Part shown: positions 12,202-22,779 of the stretch, in pieces
Layout of the letters: every line of letters starts with the position of its first letter
Numbering within the stretch: the first letter of the stretch is position 1
Assembly: GCF_000007365.1 (NCBI RefSeq)
Contig: NC_004061.1
Span: forward strand, 496,001-560,000
Length of the DNA: 64,000 bases
Direction: 5' to 3'
Source: Buchnera aphidicola str. Sg (Schizaphis graminum)
Lineage (GTDB): Bacteria > Pseudomonadota > Gammaproteobacteria > Enterobacterales > Enterobacteriaceae
Position numbers and translations under genes: made by a program
The notes under the pieces: model-generated
Database searches by the model: none
Seen by the model: the letters and a program-made list of their open reading frames with translations, nothing else
Told to the model about the DNA's origin: nothing

Positions 12202-12645
12202 ATGAAAGATAGATTTTATATGACAAGAGCAATAAAACTTAGTAAATTAGGAGAATTTACAACTTCTCCAAATCCTAATGTAGGATGTGTAATAGTACAA
12301 AATAAAAAAATTGTAGGAGAAGGTTGGCATAAAAAATATGGAGAAAATCATGCTGAAATTAATGCTTTAAACATGGCAGGAGAAAAAGCAAAAGGATCCA
12401 CTGCTTATATAACACTTGAACCATGTAACCATTTTGGAAAAACTCCTCCATGTTGTGATGCAATCATACAATCCGGGATAAAAAATGTAATAATATCTAG
12501 TTTAGATCCTAATCCCAAAGTTTCTGGAAAAGGGGTGTTATATCTTAGAAAAAAAGGTATCAGCGTAAAAATAGGTCTCATGTCAAAAGAATCTCAAAAA
12601 TATAACAAAGGATTTTTTAAGAGAATGAGAACAGGATTACCATGA
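12202..12645 (+). CDS. ribD1: RibD N-terminal domain: diaminohydroxyphosphoribosylaminopyrimidine deaminase
   Basis: The 147-residue product is the deaminase half of RibD (second step of riboflavin synthesis). The cytidine-deaminase-type zinc site is complete: HAEINALN supplies His and Glu, and EPCNHFGKTPPC supplies two Cys. The protein ends at KGFFKRMRTGLP, where E. coli RibD continues without a break into the reductase domain. The TGA at 12643-12645 is in the same frame as the following reductase half, so one in-frame stop splits the gene. I recall Buchnera annotations naming these parts ribD1 and ribD2. GGTGA precedes ATG 12202. Confidence 0.95.
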   Translation: MKDRFYMTRAIKLSKLGEFTTSPNPNVGCVIVQNKKIVGEGWHKKYGENHAEINALNMAGEKAKGSTAYITLEPCNHFGKTPPCCDAIIQSGIKNVIISSLDPNPKVSGKGVLYLRKKGISVKIGLMSKESQKYNKGFFKRMRTGLP

Positions 12646-13317
12646 ATACGACTAAAATTAGCAATGTCGATAGATGGAAGAATAGCTATGAAAAATGGAG
12701 AAAGTCGATGGATTACTTCAAAAGAATCACGTGAAGATGTGCAAAAATTCCGTGCAAAAAGTTCAGCTATTCTTACTAGTAGTGCTACTATATTAAATGA
12801 TGATCCTTTACTGAATGTACGTTATAAAAAATTTGATAAAAATACATTATCTACTTTTCCTAAAAAAATATTTCAACAGCCTATAAGGATCATTATAGAC
12901 AGTAAAAATCGTGTTAAAAAATCACATAAAATAATACAAACAAAAGAAAAAATTTTATTAATGAGATTAAAATTAGATAAAGAAATATGGCCAGAAAATA
13001 CAAAACAAATTATAATAAAACCGTATAAAGAAAATATTGATTTATTATGTGTTTTAAAATTTTTAGGAAATTTAGAAATTAACAATTTATGGATAGAAGC
13101 AGGAAGTACTTTATCTGGTTGTTTTTTAAAACTAGAATTAATTGATGAAATTATTATATATATAGCACCAAAAATATTAGGACATGAGGCGAAACCATTA
13201 TTTATATTTAATAATCAATTAAAATTGTTTGATTGTCTTAAATTTGATTTTAAAGACATTCGTCAAATAGGACCTGATATACGAATAAAATTAGAGCCTA
13301 AAAATAAAAAATTTTAA
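12646..13317 (+). CDS. ribD2: RibD C-terminal domain: 5-amino-6-(5-phosphoribosylamino)uracil reductase
   Basis: This is the NADPH-dependent reductase half of RibD, with [70 protein letters not shown] and IYIAPKILG. It continues in frame from ribD1 after a single TGA. The first ATG (12664) would remove IRLKLA, part of the first strand of the domain, and has no Shine-Dalgarno. AUA at 12646 lies 9 nt after AGGA (12633-12636) and would restore it; stop readthrough is another option. I give the span from 12646, but the true start is uncertain (12646 or 12664). The domain itself is not degraded. Confidence 0.85.
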
Positions 13318-13341
13318 AATAAAGTATAATTGAGAAAACAA

Positions 13342-13758
13342 ATGATAATAAAACCAAATTTTCGAAGAAAAGCTCGCGCCTGTGCTTTACAAATGTTATA
13401 TTCTTGGGAAATTTCTCAAAATAATATAAAAGATAGTGCAATAGAATTTCTAAAAGAAAAAAATAAAAAAAACATTGATATTATATATTTCTATGAATTA
13501 ATTATAGGTATAACCTATAATTGTAGAAGTATAGATGATTTGATGAAACCATATTTATCTCGTTCACTAAAAGAACTAGGACAAATTGAAAAAGCAATTC
13601 TCAGAATTTCGTTTTATGAGCTTTATAAAAGAAAGGATATACCTTATAAGGTATCTATCAACGAAGGTATTGAATTAGCAAAATTATTTGGATCTGAAGA
13701 TAGTCATAAGTTTATTAATGGTGTTTTAGATAAAGCAGCATTAAAAATTAAAAGATAA
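13342..13758 (+). CDS. nusB: Transcription antitermination factor NusB
   Basis: NusB binds boxA RNA with S10 (NusE) and supports antitermination in rRNA transcription; a boxA-like site is present in the rRNA unit of this window (47332-47343). The frame opens with TTG at 13330, but ATG 13342 gives [19 protein letters not shown], which matches the E. coli start, with TTGAG just upstream; the product is then 138 residues (E. coli 139). Conserved blocks include [23 protein letters not shown], split here as [15 protein letters not shown] and EKAILRI, then [16 protein letters not shown] and [12 protein letters not shown]. Confidence 0.96.
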
Positions 13759-13784
13759 ATAATAATTAAAAAATTTTTATTATT

Positions 13785-15542
13785 CTAATATGACAACCAA
13801 GCAAGTATTTTGTTTTGAATGCCTTCCGGATCTAATTGATAATCATGTTTAATCTCTTCCTGACTACCGTGAGCAATAAACATATCAGGTAATCCAATAT
13901 TTAAAACTGGAAGTAAAATTTTCCTCATCATAATAAACTCATTTACTGCACTTCCTGCTCCACCAGCAATAACACCCTCTTCAATTGTAACTAAAAAGTT
14001 ATATTTTAATGATAACTTTAAAATCATATTTGTATCTAATGGTTTAACAAATCTCATATCAATCAATGTAGCATTTAATTTTTCTGCTGCTAAATAAGCA
14101 TTTTGCAATAAAGCTCCAAAATTTAAAATAGCTATTTTTTCTCCAACTCGTTTAATAAGAGATTTACCTAACGGAATTAGCTTCATCGGGGATAATGACA
14201 TTCCAATACCTTTGCCTTTAGGATATCTAACTACACTAGGACCTTCTTTGTACATATATCCTGTATACAACATTTGTCTGCATTCATTCTCATTACTTGG
14301 AGTCATAATAACAATGCCAGGAATGCATCTTAAATAAGACAAATCAAAAATTCCTTGATGTGTTGGACCGTCATGTCCTACTATCCCTCCTCTATCAATA
14401 GCAAATAAGACTGGTAATTTTTGTAACGCTACATCATGTATAATTTGATCATAAGCACGTTGTAGAAAAGTAGAATAAATTGATACAACAGGTTTATATC
14501 CTGCAATAGCTAGACCAGCTGCAAAAGTAACTGCATGTTGCTCAGCAATAGCAACATCAAAATATTGATTAGGAAAAAGACGAGAAAATTTTAGCATTCC
14601 CGAACCTTCACACATAGCAGGTGTGATAGCCATTATTTTTTTATCAAATTCAGCTATTTCGCATAACCAAGAACCAAAAACATCTGAATAAGTAAGAATT
14701 TTAGAAGATGAAGAAAAAGATTGAGATATTGTATGCCATTTAATTGGATCTAATTCTGCAGGAAGATAACCTTTTCCTTTTTTAGTAATTAAATGCAATA
14801 AACAGGTTTTTCTATAATCTTTTGTTTTTTTAAAAATTTCAATCAATTTAAAAATATTGTGTCCATCAAATGGTCCTAAATATTTAAAATTTAAACTTTC
14901 AAATATTGAAAAATTAAAAATTTTGCTGCTTTTTTTTATATCTCTTAAAAATTTTAAATGTTTATTTAAGGCACCTATATTTTTTGAAATAGACATTTGA
15001 TTATCATTTAGAACTACTAGAAGGTCAGATTGTATTATACCAGCATGATTCATAGCTTCAAAAGCCATACCTGCAGTCATAGAACCATCACCAACAACAC
15101 AAATGGTTTTTCTATTTTTTCCCTCTTTTCCAGCTGCAATTGACAATCCCAATCCTGCACTAATTGAAGTAGAAGAATGTCCAACACTTAAAATATCATA
15201 TTTACTTTCTTCTCTAAAGGGGAAGGGATGCAATCCATTTTTCTTTCTGATACTGCCTATTTTTTCAGCTCTTCCTGTCAATATTTTATGCGGATAAGAT
15301 TGATGTCCTACATCCCACAATAAATTGTCAAAAGGAGTATCATAAACATAATGCAAGGCAACGGTAATTTCGATGACACCTAATCCAGAAGCAAAATGTC
15401 CTTGAGTAATAGAAACTACATCCAATAAATATTTTCGTAATTCTGTGCATAATTGTGGTAGTTGTTCAATCGATAAAAGTCGTAAACGTCTTACTGAATG
15501 AGCAAAAGATAAAATTGGATATCTTGTAATGTCAAAATTCAT
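13785..15542 (-). CDS. dxs: 1-deoxy-D-xylulose-5-phosphate synthase
   Basis: Dxs condenses pyruvate and glyceraldehyde 3-phosphate using thiamine diphosphate, starting the MEP isoprenoid pathway. The 585-residue protein (E. coli 620) has the thiamine-binding segment [18 protein letters not shown] with NDNQMSIS, the His of [11 protein letters not shown], the catalytic Glu in [13 protein letters not shown] and the C-terminal DMRFVKPLD and [16 protein letters not shown]. The main size loss is a linker between about residues 190 and 215 ([14 protein letters not shown] to [10 protein letters not shown]), about 20 residues shorter than in E. coli. The gene follows ispA by 19 bp on the same strand, as in E. 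coli. Confidence 0.97.
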   Translation of the reverse strand: MNFDITRYPILSFAHSVRRLRLLSIEQLPQLCTELRKYLLDVVSITQGHFASGLGVIEITVALHYVYDTPFDNLLWDVGHQSYPHKILTGRAEKIGSIRKKNGLHPFPFREESKYDILSVGHSSTSISAGLGLSIAAGKEGKNRKTICVVGDGSMTAGMAFEAMNHAGIIQSDLLVVLNDNQMSISKNIGALNKHLKFLRDIKKSSKIFNFSIFESLNFKYLGPFDGHNIFKLIEIFKKTKDYRKTCLLHLITKKGKGYLPAELDPIKWHTISQSFSSSSKILTYSDVFGSWLCEIAEFDKKIMAITPAMCEGSGMLKFSRLFPNQYFDVAIAEQHAVTFAAGLAIAGYKPVVSIYSTFLQRAYDQIIHDVALQKLPVLFAIDRGGIVGHDGPTHQGIFDLSYLRCIPGIVIMTPSNENECRQMLYTGYMYKEGPSVVRYPKGKGIGMSLSPMKLIPLGKSLIKRVGEKIAILNFGALLQNAYLAAEKLNATLIDMRFVKPLDTNMILKLSLKYNFLVTIEEGVIAGGAGSAVNEFIMMRKILLPVLNIGLPDMFIAHGSQEEIKHDYQLDPEGIQNKILAWLSY

Positions 15543-15561
15543 TGGAAACTCATTTTTAAAC

Positions 15562-16446
15562 TTATTTAAAACGTTTCATTATAAACTGTGTCAGTAATTT
15601 TAATATATTAACATTAAAATTTTTTTTTAAAATTTCTAATGTAAAAAAAGCTTCTTTATATAATTCTTTTATTTTAATTTTAGATTTTTTTAATCCTATT
15701 AATAATGGATATGTATTTTTTGTTTTATTTCTTTTACTCTCTAACTTTTTGATATCATTTTTTAAATCCAAGATATCATCTTGAATTTGAAAAGCCAAAC
15801 CAATAGAAACTGAAAATTTATCTAAAATAAATAAAACTTCTTTAGAAAAATTGTTAGAAGCAAAATAAGCTAAACGTATAGAGCACCGAATTAAAAATGC
15901 AGTTTTATATAAATTAATCTTTTCTAATTCAGATATATTTATTTTTTTTCTTTCTTTTTCTAAATCTAGCATTTGACCAATACACATCCCAGAATAACCA
16001 ATTGCATTAGAAAACTCAGCAATCATTTTTAAACGAATAGAATCGTGTACTCCTGGCATATTACTATTTGATAAAATATTAAATGCCAATCCTTGTAATG
16101 CATCACCTGCCAATAAAGCAAAATTTTCACCATACTTTATATGACAAGAAATTTTCCCTCTTCTAAAATAATCGTTATCAATACATGGCAAATCATCATG
16201 AATTAAAGAATACGAATGAACTAATTCAACAGCAGCAGATATAACATCAAGTGCAGCAATATTGACTTGAAATGTTTCTCCAGTAGCATATATTAAACAT
16301 GCACGTAATCTTTTTCCTCCTGATAAGGTACTGTATTTCATTGCTCTAAAAAGAACAGAATCCTGAAAGGGCAATTCTTGTATTATTTCGAACAACTTTT
16401 TATTTATACGATTATAGTAGATGTCATATAAATGAGAAAAATTCAT
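15562..16446 (-). CDS. ispA: Farnesyl diphosphate synthase (geranyltranstransferase)
   Basis: IspA joins isopentenyl and allylic diphosphates to make farnesyl diphosphate, the prenyl donor for heme O (CyoE) and for undecaprenyl lipid. Both Asp-rich motifs are kept: DDLPCIDND (DDxxxxD, with one later Asp of the E. coli run changed to Asn) and [32 protein letters not shown] and [12 protein letters not shown] are also clear. GTG 16455 could extend the frame, but ATG 16446 with TTTTAGGTG just upstream is the better start, giving 294 residues (E. coli 299). xseB, upstream in E. coli, is missing. Confidence 0.96.
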   Translation of the reverse strand: MNFSHLYDIYYNRINKKLFEIIQELPFQDSVLFRAMKYSTLSGGKRLRACLIYATGETFQVNIAALDVISAAVELVHSYSLIHDDLPCIDNDYFRRGKISCHIKYGENFALLAGDALQGLAFNILSNSNMPGVHDSIRLKMIAEFSNAIGYSGMCIGQMLDLEKERKKINISELEKINLYKTAFLIRCSIRLAYFASNNFSKEVLFILDKFSVSIGLAFQIQDDILDLKNDIKKLESKRNKTKNTYPLLIGLKKSKIKIKELYKEAFFTLEILKKNFNVNILKLLTQFIMKRFK

Positions 16447-16542
16447 ATTTAACACCTAAAAGATTAATTATAAAATTAATAAAAAATTAAATTAAAATAT
16501 ATAAACATTTAAGATATTCATATAAATTATACTATAAAAAAA

Positions 16543-17718
16543 TTATTTCTTACAAAAAAAACTAAATATAAACCATATAAGGGTAATAAAAATCTCAAAT
16601 AAAAAAATATGATTAGTATTGAAAAAGGTACATAACAATCCATTTAAAACACCTCCACATGCTATTCCTAAGAATTGACTAGTAGAATAAATACTCATAA
16701 TACTACCTTTATAATAATTTATAGATATTTCTTGACTTAAATGTGAAGGAAAAAAAATTTCTAATATATTAAAAGCAATAAAAAAAATTTGCAAAGCAAA
16801 TGTTAAACATATCAGATTATGTTGTGACAATAAAAAAAGCAGAAGTGATAAAAAAATAAAAAAAATACATATTTCAATAATATTTTTTAAAAAAAAATGA
16901 AATTTAAAATAAAAAACAATTAAAAATAAAAAAAAGAAAGAAAAAACTATAGTAGCAAAATATACTATCCAATGATAATGCAATGCAAGACCAGAAAGCT
17001 CAAACTCATATGGTATAATTAAAAAATTCATAGTCAGTAGAAAATGAAGCAAAAATACACCTAAATAAAATCTAAAAAATATTTTATTAAAAATAAACTT
17101 TATTTTTTTCTGATAAATATTTTTTTTATAATTTTTCAAAATTTCATTTTGAGATGAAGGAATAAGAAAAAAAACAATTAAAATAGAAAAAATAGAAAAT
17201 ACAGCTGAAATCCAAAAAATAGAAAAAAAACCAAAATTTTCAGCAATAATCGGAGCAGAAACCACAGAAATTAAAAAAGAAACAGCAAAGCTTACTCCTA
17301 TAATAGAAATTGATTTTATACGATTTTCTTTACGAATCAAATCAGATAATAGTGCCATGGACACCCCAGAAATAGCTCCAGAACCTTGAATAGCTCTACC
17401 AATTATTAAACCAAAAATTGAATTAGTACTAACAACAATAAGACTGCCAATGAAAAAAATAAAAAGACCAAATATAATTATTTGCTTTCGGCCAAACCTA
17501 TCAGATAATATTCCAAAAGGAATCTGAAATACGATTTGAGTGGCTCCATAAATACCAACAGCTAATCCAATTAAAAATTTATTTCCACCATTTAAATATA
17601 ATCCATATTTGCTTAAAATGGGAAGAACTGAAAATATGCCTAACATCCGTAATAAAAAAACAACACAAAAACTTAATGTAACTTGTAATTCTATAAAATT
17701 CATTTTATAATTTTTCAT
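16543..17718 (-). CDS. yajR: Major facilitator superfamily transporter, YajR-like
   Basis: An inner-membrane drug-proton-antiporter-type transporter with about 12 hydrophobic segments; its substrate is unknown. The match to E. coli YajR is clear: FQIPFGILSDRFGRKQII (motif A), GRAIQGSGAISGVSMALLSDL (split at GRAIQGSGAI and SMALLSDL), IGVSFAVSF and YSTSQFLGIACGGVLNG. The protein ends right after the last membrane segment at about 391 residues, while E. coli YajR (454) has an extra C-terminal cytoplasmic ferredoxin-like domain, absent here. ATG 17718, 7 nt after GAG, is preferred to the TTG at 17724. It is divergent from tusE with a 44-bp gap. Confidence 0.9.
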   Translation of the reverse strand: MKNYKMNFIELQVTLSFCVVFLLRMLGIFSVLPILSKYGLYLNGGNKFLIGLAVGIYGATQIVFQIPFGILSDRFGRKQIIIFGLFIFFIGSLIVVSTNSIFGLIIGRAIQGSGAISGVSMALLSDLIRKENRIKSISIIGVSFAVSFLISVVSAPIIAENFGFFSIFWISAVFSIFSILIVFFLIPSSQNEILKNYKKNIYQKKIKFIFNKIFFRFYLGVFLLHFLLTMNFLIIPYEFELSGLALHYHWIVYFATIVFSFFFLFLIVFYFKFHFFLKNIIEICIFFIFLSLLLFLLSQHNLICLTFALQIFFIAFNILEIFFPSHLSQEISINYYKGSIMSIYSTSQFLGIACGGVLNGLLCTFFNTNHIFLFEIFITLIWFIFSFFCKK

Positions 17719-17762
17719 ATTCAACTCAATTATTATTAATAATTTTATATCTTATATATATC

Positions 17763-18107
17763 ATGTTAAAAAATAATCATACAAAAAAATTATATGAAAA
17801 AATTGAAAAAGACACAGAAGGATATTTGAAAAAAGCTGCAGATTGGAGTATAGAATTAGCAAAAGAAATTGCAAAAAAAGAAAAAATAGTTTTGACCAAT
17901 GATCATTGGACAGTCATAAATTTTATAAGAAAATTCTATTTTAAATTTAATATAACACCATCTATGAGAATGTTAATTAAAAGCATAGAAAAAAAAATAG
18001 GTCTAAAAAAAAGCAATAGTATTTATTTATTTAGACTTTTTCCTGAAGGACCAGCTAAACAAGCAAGTAAAATAGCTGGTATACCAAAACCTTCACGATG
18101 TTTATAA
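17763..18107 (+). CDS. tusE: Sulfur-relay protein TusE (DsrC family)
   Basis: TusE accepts persulfide sulfur from TusBCD and passes it to MnmA for 2-thiolation of the wobble uridine in tRNA for Glu, Gln and Lys. The 114-residue product (E. coli 109) contains DTEGYLKKAADWS, HWTVINFIRKFYFKFN, PSMRMLIKSI and LFRLFPEGPAKQASKIAGIP, and it keeps the penultimate catalytic Cys (C113) in the RCL terminus. In E. coli tusE (yccK) is far from yajR and cyoE, so the gene has moved here. It converges on cyoE with a 3-bp gap. Confidence 0.96.
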   Translation: MLKNNHTKKLYEKIEKDTEGYLKKAADWSIELAKEIAKKEKIVLTNDHWTVINFIRKFYFKFNITPSMRMLIKSIEKKIGLKKSNSIYLFRLFPEGPAKQASKIAGIPKPSRCL

Positions 18108-18110
18108 AAT

Positions 18111-18965
18111 TTAAAATATAAAATCTATAGATATTAAAAAATTAAATAATATAACTACTGCAATAGAATAATAAAATAATTTACTGGAAAATTTTCTATC
18201 ATCTTTTTCTCGAATACTTAAATAAGATATGTATAACCAATAAAAACTAAAAAAAGAAAAAAATAAAAGAAATATATAACTCAAATAACCTAAAAAAGTT
18301 AACATTGAACTAGCGATTATAAAACACGTTATATAATAAAAAATATGTTTTTTAGTTTTTAAAATACCTTTTACTACAGGAAAAAAGGGCAAATTTGCTT
18401 TTCTATAATCATTAATATAAAGAATCGCAATAGCATAAAAATGAGACATTTGCCAAAATATAAAAATAATAAATAATAAGAAACAGAATAAATCAATACT
18501 ATTACTAATAGCAGTATGTCCAATAACAGAAGGAATAGAACCGGAAAAACTTCCAATAAAAGTTGAATACATTGATTTTCTTTTTAAAAAAAATGTATAG
18601 AAAAAAACATAGATAACAAATCCTATAAAAGATAAAAACATTGATAGAATATTCACAAACAAACCTAATATAAAAAACCCCACAATTCCAATAAAAGAAG
18701 CAAAAATCGATGCTGATGTGGGGCTTATTAGGTTCTTTACCAAAACTCTATTCTTAGTCCTATTCATCTTAGTATCTATATCTATATCAATGAGATTATT
18801 AAAAATACAGCTTGAAGCAATTACTAGAGACGTTCCCAAAATAGTAAAAAAAAATAAAAAAACATTAAAAAAGGGAAAAGATGAAAACAAAAAACTACCT
18901 ATTATTAAAATAATATTTCCAATAATAATACGAGGTTTCGTTATTTCTAAATAATCTTTTAACAT
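18111..18965 (-). CDS. cyoE: Protoheme IX farnesyltransferase (heme O synthase)
   Basis: CyoE transfers farnesyl from farnesyl diphosphate to heme B, making heme O for the cytochrome bo3 oxidase encoded upstream. It is a UbiA-family integral membrane protein of 284 residues with about 8-9 membrane segments. The prenyl-diphosphate site [18 protein letters not shown] is intact, and the second loop [18 protein letters not shown] is clear. It is the last gene of cyoABCDE, 30 bp after cyoD. The FPP source, ispA, lies 1.7 kb away. Confidence 0.97.
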   Translation of the reverse strand: MLKDYLEITKPRIIIGNIILIIGSFLFSSFPFFNVFLFFFTILGTSLVIASSCIFNNLIDIDIDTKMNRTKNRVLVKNLISPTSASIFASFIGIVGFFILGLFVNILSMFLSFIGFVIYVFFYTFFLKRKSMYSTFIGSFSGSIPSVIGHTAISNSIDLFCFLLFIIFIFWQMSHFYAIAILYINDYRKANLPFFPVVKGILKTKKHIFYYITCFIIASSMLTFLGYLSYIFLLFFSFFSFYWLYISYLSIREKDDRKFSSKLFYYSIAVVILFNFLISIDFIF

Positions 18966-18995
18966 ATAGATAAAATACTTTTAAGTAAGTAATAG

Positions 18996-19322
18996 TTACA
19001 AAATAACATGATGATTTAAATTATACATAATCCATATAGAACCGAACACAATAATAAAAACAATAATTAATATAAATAATAAAGATATAATGTTCCATGA
19101 ATTTTTTTTAGAAAAATCTAAATGTAAAAAATATATAAAATGAATTATAATTTGACTTAAAGCACATAGTAAAATTACAAAAAAATTAATCTTTCTAGAA
19201 AATAAATGATTTAAAGTACAAAAAAAGGGAATAATAGTTAAAAATAAAGAAAATAAAAAACCTACTATATAAGACTTTTTTTCTTTATCAAAATTATTTT
19301 TTATTTTTTTATATTTATTCAT
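18996..19322 (-). CDS. cyoD: Cytochrome bo3 oxidase subunit IV
   Basis: CyoD is a small three-helix subunit of the ubiquinol oxidase. The frame extends upstream to 19388 inside cyoC, but ATG 19322 overlaps the cyoC stop as TAATG and gives 108 residues (E. coli 109) beginning [15 protein letters not shown], then SYIVGFLFSLFLTIIPF. The third helix ends IIVFGSIWIMYNLNHHV, close to E. coli. Translational coupling with cyoC is likely. Confidence 0.94.
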   Translation of the reverse strand: MNKYKKIKNNFDKEKKSYIVGFLFSLFLTIIPFFCTLNHLFSRKINFFVILLCALSQIIIHFIYFLHLDFSKKNSWNIISLLFILIIVFIIVFGSIWIMYNLNHHVIL

Positions 19323-19891
19323 TAAATAACTCCATTTAAATAAACAAAAGTAAAAACACAGATCCATATAATGTCTAAAAAATGCCAAAATAAACTAAAA
19401 CATAATATTCGAATGCGAATAGTGTTAGTTATTCCTAAATAAAACAGTTGATACAAAATAGATAATATAAAAATTAAACCAAAAAAAACATGAATACCAT
19501 GAACACCAACAATGGTAAAAAAAATAGAAAAAAAAGCATGTTGACTAGGACTACAATTTTCTAAAATAAGCTTATAAAATTCATTTACTTCCATTAATAG
19601 AAAAGACAAGCCTAAAAAAAATGTTAAAAGTAAATAAAAATATATTATTTTAATGTTGTTTTTATTTTTTTGTATGGTGAGCATACCAGATGACAATGAA
19701 CTTAATAACAAAATCAATGTTTCGAGAAAAACATAAGATAAATTAAAAATTTTATGATTGATCAAATTTGTAGAAAAATTTGAAGAAATAATAGCATATA
19801 CTGCAAAAAGAACAGCGAATATGATACAATCGCTCATCAAATATATCCACAAGCCGAATAGTTTATTATTTCTCATTGTTTCTTTTATCAT
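19322..19891 (-). CDS. cyoC: Cytochrome bo3 oxidase subunit III
   Basis: CyoC is the five-helix subunit III of the heme-copper ubiquinol oxidase. The 189-residue product (E. coli 204) has a shortened N terminus and then [34 protein letters not shown] and [18 protein letters not shown]. Its ATG shares ATGA with the cyoB stop (4-nt overlap), pointing to coupled translation. Confidence 0.97.
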   Translation of the reverse strand: MIKETMRNNKLFGLWIYLMSDCIIFAVLFAVYAIISSNFSTNLINHKIFNLSYVFLETLILLLSSLSSGMLTIQKNKNNIKIIYFYLLLTFFLGLSFLLMEVNEFYKLILENCSPSQHAFFSIFFTIVGVHGIHVFFGLIFILSILYQLFYLGITNTIRIRILCFSLFWHFLDIIWICVFTFVYLNGVI

Positions 19892-21867
19892 TTTAAACCT
19901 GCTTTTTGAACATTTTCTAAGTGTCGATTTTCAATACTTTCAATCTCTTTTACTGATACAGTATATTCAGTATTTTCATCTATACTTTTAAAAATTAAAC
20001 TTATAATAACAACTAAAAAAGATAAAAAAGATAACCAAATAATATTCCATACTGCAGAAAAACCAAAAAGTAAAGAAAAAAAACTAATAAATATACCTAA
20101 TCCTGTATTTTTAGGCATATGAATTGCACTGTATTGTTTTTTTTGAACTTGATTCTTTTGTTTTTTTAGTTCCCAAAAATCATCTTTGTTTTTAATATGA
20201 GGGATAATAGCAAAATTATATAATGGAGCAGGAGAAGAAGTAGACCATTCTAAAGTTCTTCCATCCCATGGATCACCAGTAACATCTAAATTAATATGAC
20301 GATCTCTTACTGAAACCCAAAATTGAATGATTTGACAAAGTATACCTATACCAATAAGAATAGCACCAATAGCAGCAATAGATAATAAAAAATGAAATTC
20401 AATATCAATATTTTGACTTAGACGACGAGTCATTCCCATAAAACCTAAAAAATATAATGGCATAAAAGCAGTAAAAAAACCTATGATCCAAAACCAAAAA
20501 GCACGCTTACCCCATAATTCATTTAAAATAAAACCAAATAATTTAGGAAACCAATAATTAATGCCAGCAAAACAACCAAAAACAACACCACCAATAATGA
20601 CATTATGAAAATGAGCAACTAAAAATAAACTATTATGCAAAATGAAATCAGCAGGAGGAATAGATAACAGTACACCTGTCATTCCACCAATAGAAAAAGT
20701 AATCAAAAATCCAATAGTCCATAGCATAGAAGAATGCATATGAACACGACCTTGATACATTGTAAATAACCAATTAAAAATTTTTACTCCAGTAGGAATA
20801 GCTATAATCATAGTAGTAATGCCAAAAAAAGCATTAACATTTGAACCAGCACCCATAGTAAAAAAATGGTGAAGCCAAACGATAAAAGACAAAATAGTAA
20901 TAGCTAAAGTTGCCCAAACTAAGGATACGTATCCAAATAAACGTTTTTTTGAAAAAGTAGCAACTACTTCTGAAAATACACCAAATACTGGAAGAACTAA
21001 AATATAGACTTCTGGATGACCCCAAATCCATATTAAGTTAACATACATCATTGGATTTCCACCAAAATTATTAGTAAAGAAATGAAAATCAAAACAACGA
21101 TCTAATGTTAGTAATAAAAGAGTAGTAGTCAAAACTGGAAAAGAAATGACAATAAGAATATTAGTACATAAAGCAGCCCAAGTAAAAACTGGCATTTTAA
21201 AAAAACACATTCCTGGTGCTCTCATTTTTAAAATTGTTATTAAAAAATTAATACCTGTTAAAGTAGTCCCAACACCAGAAATTTGAAGACTCCAAATCCA
21301 GTAATCTACACCTACTCCTGGACTATATTTAACTTCAGATAATGGAGGATAAGCTAACCATCCTGTTTGTGCAAATTCACCTATTCCTAAAGAAAGAGTA
21401 AGCAAAATAGCACCACTAACATTCAACCAAAAACTTAAATTATTAAGAAAAGGAAAAGCTACATCGCGAGCTCCAATTTGTAATGGAACAACTAAATTCA
21501 TTAGTCCAATTACAAGTGGCATAGCTACAAAAAAAATCATTATGACACCATGAGCCGTAAATATTTGATCATAATGATGAGGTGGTAAAAAACCTGTATT
21601 ACCTGAAGATGCAATGACCTGTTGGGTACGCATTAATATTGCATCAACGAAACCACGAAATAACATAATGAATGCAAGTATTCCATACATAATAGATATT
21701 TTTTTATGGTCAACTGTGGTAAACCACTCATACCATAAATATTTCCATTTTTTAAAGTAAGTAATACTAAAAGAAATAAATAGTGCAATTAGAATAATAG
21801 AAATATATGTAACCATTATAATTGGTTCATCAACAGGTATAGCTTTTAATGTTAATTTTCCAAACAT
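19888..21867 (-). CDS. cyoB: Cytochrome bo3 oxidase subunit I
   Basis: CyoB is the catalytic subunit, holding heme b, heme o3 and CuB, and it pumps protons while reducing oxygen. The 659 residues (E. coli 663) form about 15 membrane segments. Key ligand motifs are present: [10 protein letters not shown] (low-spin heme His), [14 protein letters not shown] (CuB His and the cross-linked Tyr), WLHHFFTMG (CuB His pair) and [14 protein letters not shown] (heme His residues). GAGGAAATACA before ATG 21867 is the strongest Shine-Dalgarno of the operon. It is the only terminal oxidase in the window. Confidence 0.98.
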   Translation of the reverse strand: MFGKLTLKAIPVDEPIIMVTYISIILIALFISFSITYFKKWKYLWYEWFTTVDHKKISIMYGILAFIMLFRGFVDAILMRTQQVIASSGNTGFLPPHHYDQIFTAHGVIMIFFVAMPLVIGLMNLVVPLQIGARDVAFPFLNNLSFWLNVSGAILLTLSLGIGEFAQTGWLAYPPLSEVKYSPGVGVDYWIWSLQISGVGTTLTGINFLITILKMRAPGMCFFKMPVFTWAALCTNILIVISFPVLTTTLLLLTLDRCFDFHFFTNNFGGNPMMYVNLIWIWGHPEVYILVLPVFGVFSEVVATFSKKRLFGYVSLVWATLAITILSFIVWLHHFFTMGAGSNVNAFFGITTMIIAIPTGVKIFNWLFTMYQGRVHMHSSMLWTIGFLITFSIGGMTGVLLSIPPADFILHNSLFLVAHFHNVIIGGVVFGCFAGINYWFPKLFGFILNELWGKRAFWFWIIGFFTAFMPLYFLGFMGMTRRLSQNIDIEFHFLLSIAAIGAILIGIGILCQIIQFWVSVRDRHINLDVTGDPWDGRTLEWSTSSPAPLYNFAIIPHIKNKDDFWELKKQKNQVQKKQYSAIHMPKNTGLGIFISFFSLLFGFSAVWNIIWLSFLSFLVVIISLIFKSIDENTEYTVSVKEIESIENRHLENVQKAGLK

Positions 21868-21906
21868 TGTATTTCCTCATACGCCTAATATTTTATATAA
21901 ATTTTT

Positions 21907-22779
21907 CTAATGTTTGAATACTTTATTCTTTGAATAAGTTTGATTAATTATCTCATAAAATAAATTTTTTTTAACATCAGAAAAATATTCTATGAAATGA
22001 TTTTCGTTAGGTAAAGAAATGATGTTAAAAATACTCATTTTATTTAATTTTTTAGGAGATTGTTGTGCTTTTTTAATCCAATTTTCAAAGTCTTTTATAT
22101 TCAAAACAGATATTGCAGTAAATTTCATATTAGAAAAACCCTTACCACTGTAATTAGATGATATCCCTTTATATTTTCCGGGAGAATTAGACATTAAATT
22201 CAATGTAGTCATCATTCCAGGCATAGCATATATTTGACTACCAAGAGACGGAATAAAGAAAGAATTCATAACAGAATTAGAAGTAATATGAAAAATTATA
22301 GATCTATTTATAGGAAACATAATTTCGTTAATAGTTGCTATATGATATTCAGGATAAATAAATAGCCATCTCCAGTCTAATGATACAACATCTATTTTTA
22401 TAGGCTTATATTTAGAAATAATAGATTTTTTAGGATCTAATATATGACTATAATTCCATGTCACAAAAGCCAAAAATAAAATTATTGAAATCGGAATTGT
22501 CCATACTATTATTTCTATTTTTTTAGAATCGCACCAATCTGGTTTATATTTTGCATTTATATTAGATGCACGATATTTAACTGAAAAATATATAGTCATA
22601 AAAATTACAGGTATTATAACAAACAGCATTATTAAAAAAGATATTAATAATATTGAACATTCTTGTATCGCAATTATTCCATGAGGATTGAACAAAATAC
22701 TATCGCAACCGTGTAATGTAAAAGCAATTAAAATTAATAATAATGTCTTAAAAAAATTATTAAAATTTATAGATATCAT
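21907..22779 (-). CDS. cyoA: Cytochrome bo3 oxidase subunit II (lipoprotein)
   Basis: CyoA is the membrane-anchored cupredoxin-fold subunit II; like other quinol oxidases it has no CuA site. The frame opens at TTG 22794, but that codon overlaps the Shine-Dalgarno TTTGAGG; ATG 22779, 9 nt after GAGG, is the better start (290 aa, E. coli 315). The N terminus is a lipoprotein signal with lipobox LHGC. Two membrane helices follow, then the periplasmic domain with [39 protein letters not shown] and [12 protein letters not shown]. The His-rich C-terminal tail of E. coli CyoA is missing. First gene of cyoABCDE. Confidence 0.96.
   Translation of the reverse strand: MISINFNNFFKTLLLILIAFTLHGCDSILFNPHGIIAIQECSILLISFLIMLFVIIPVIFMTIYFSVKYRASNINAKYKPDWCDSKKIEIIVWTIPISIILFLAFVTWNYSHILDPKKSIISKYKPIKIDVVSLDWRWLFIYPEYHIATINEIMFPINRSIIFHITSNSVMNSFFIPSLGSQIYAMPGMMTTLNLMSNSPGKYKGISSNYSGKGFSNMKFTAISVLNIKDFENWIKKAQQSPKKLNKMSIFNIISLPNENHFIEYFSDVKKNLFYEIINQTYSKNKVFKH

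Noticed and set aside
12642..12725. ATG overlapping the ribD1 stop (ATGA) as start of the reductase
   Set aside because: It is in a different frame from the reductase and encounters a stop after about 27 codons.
18374..18556. Extra small ORFs inside cyoE, cyoB, mdlA, mdlB and htpG on other frames
   Set aside because: They are low-complexity shadows of genes with strong family support, without ribosome-binding sites or conserved motifs.
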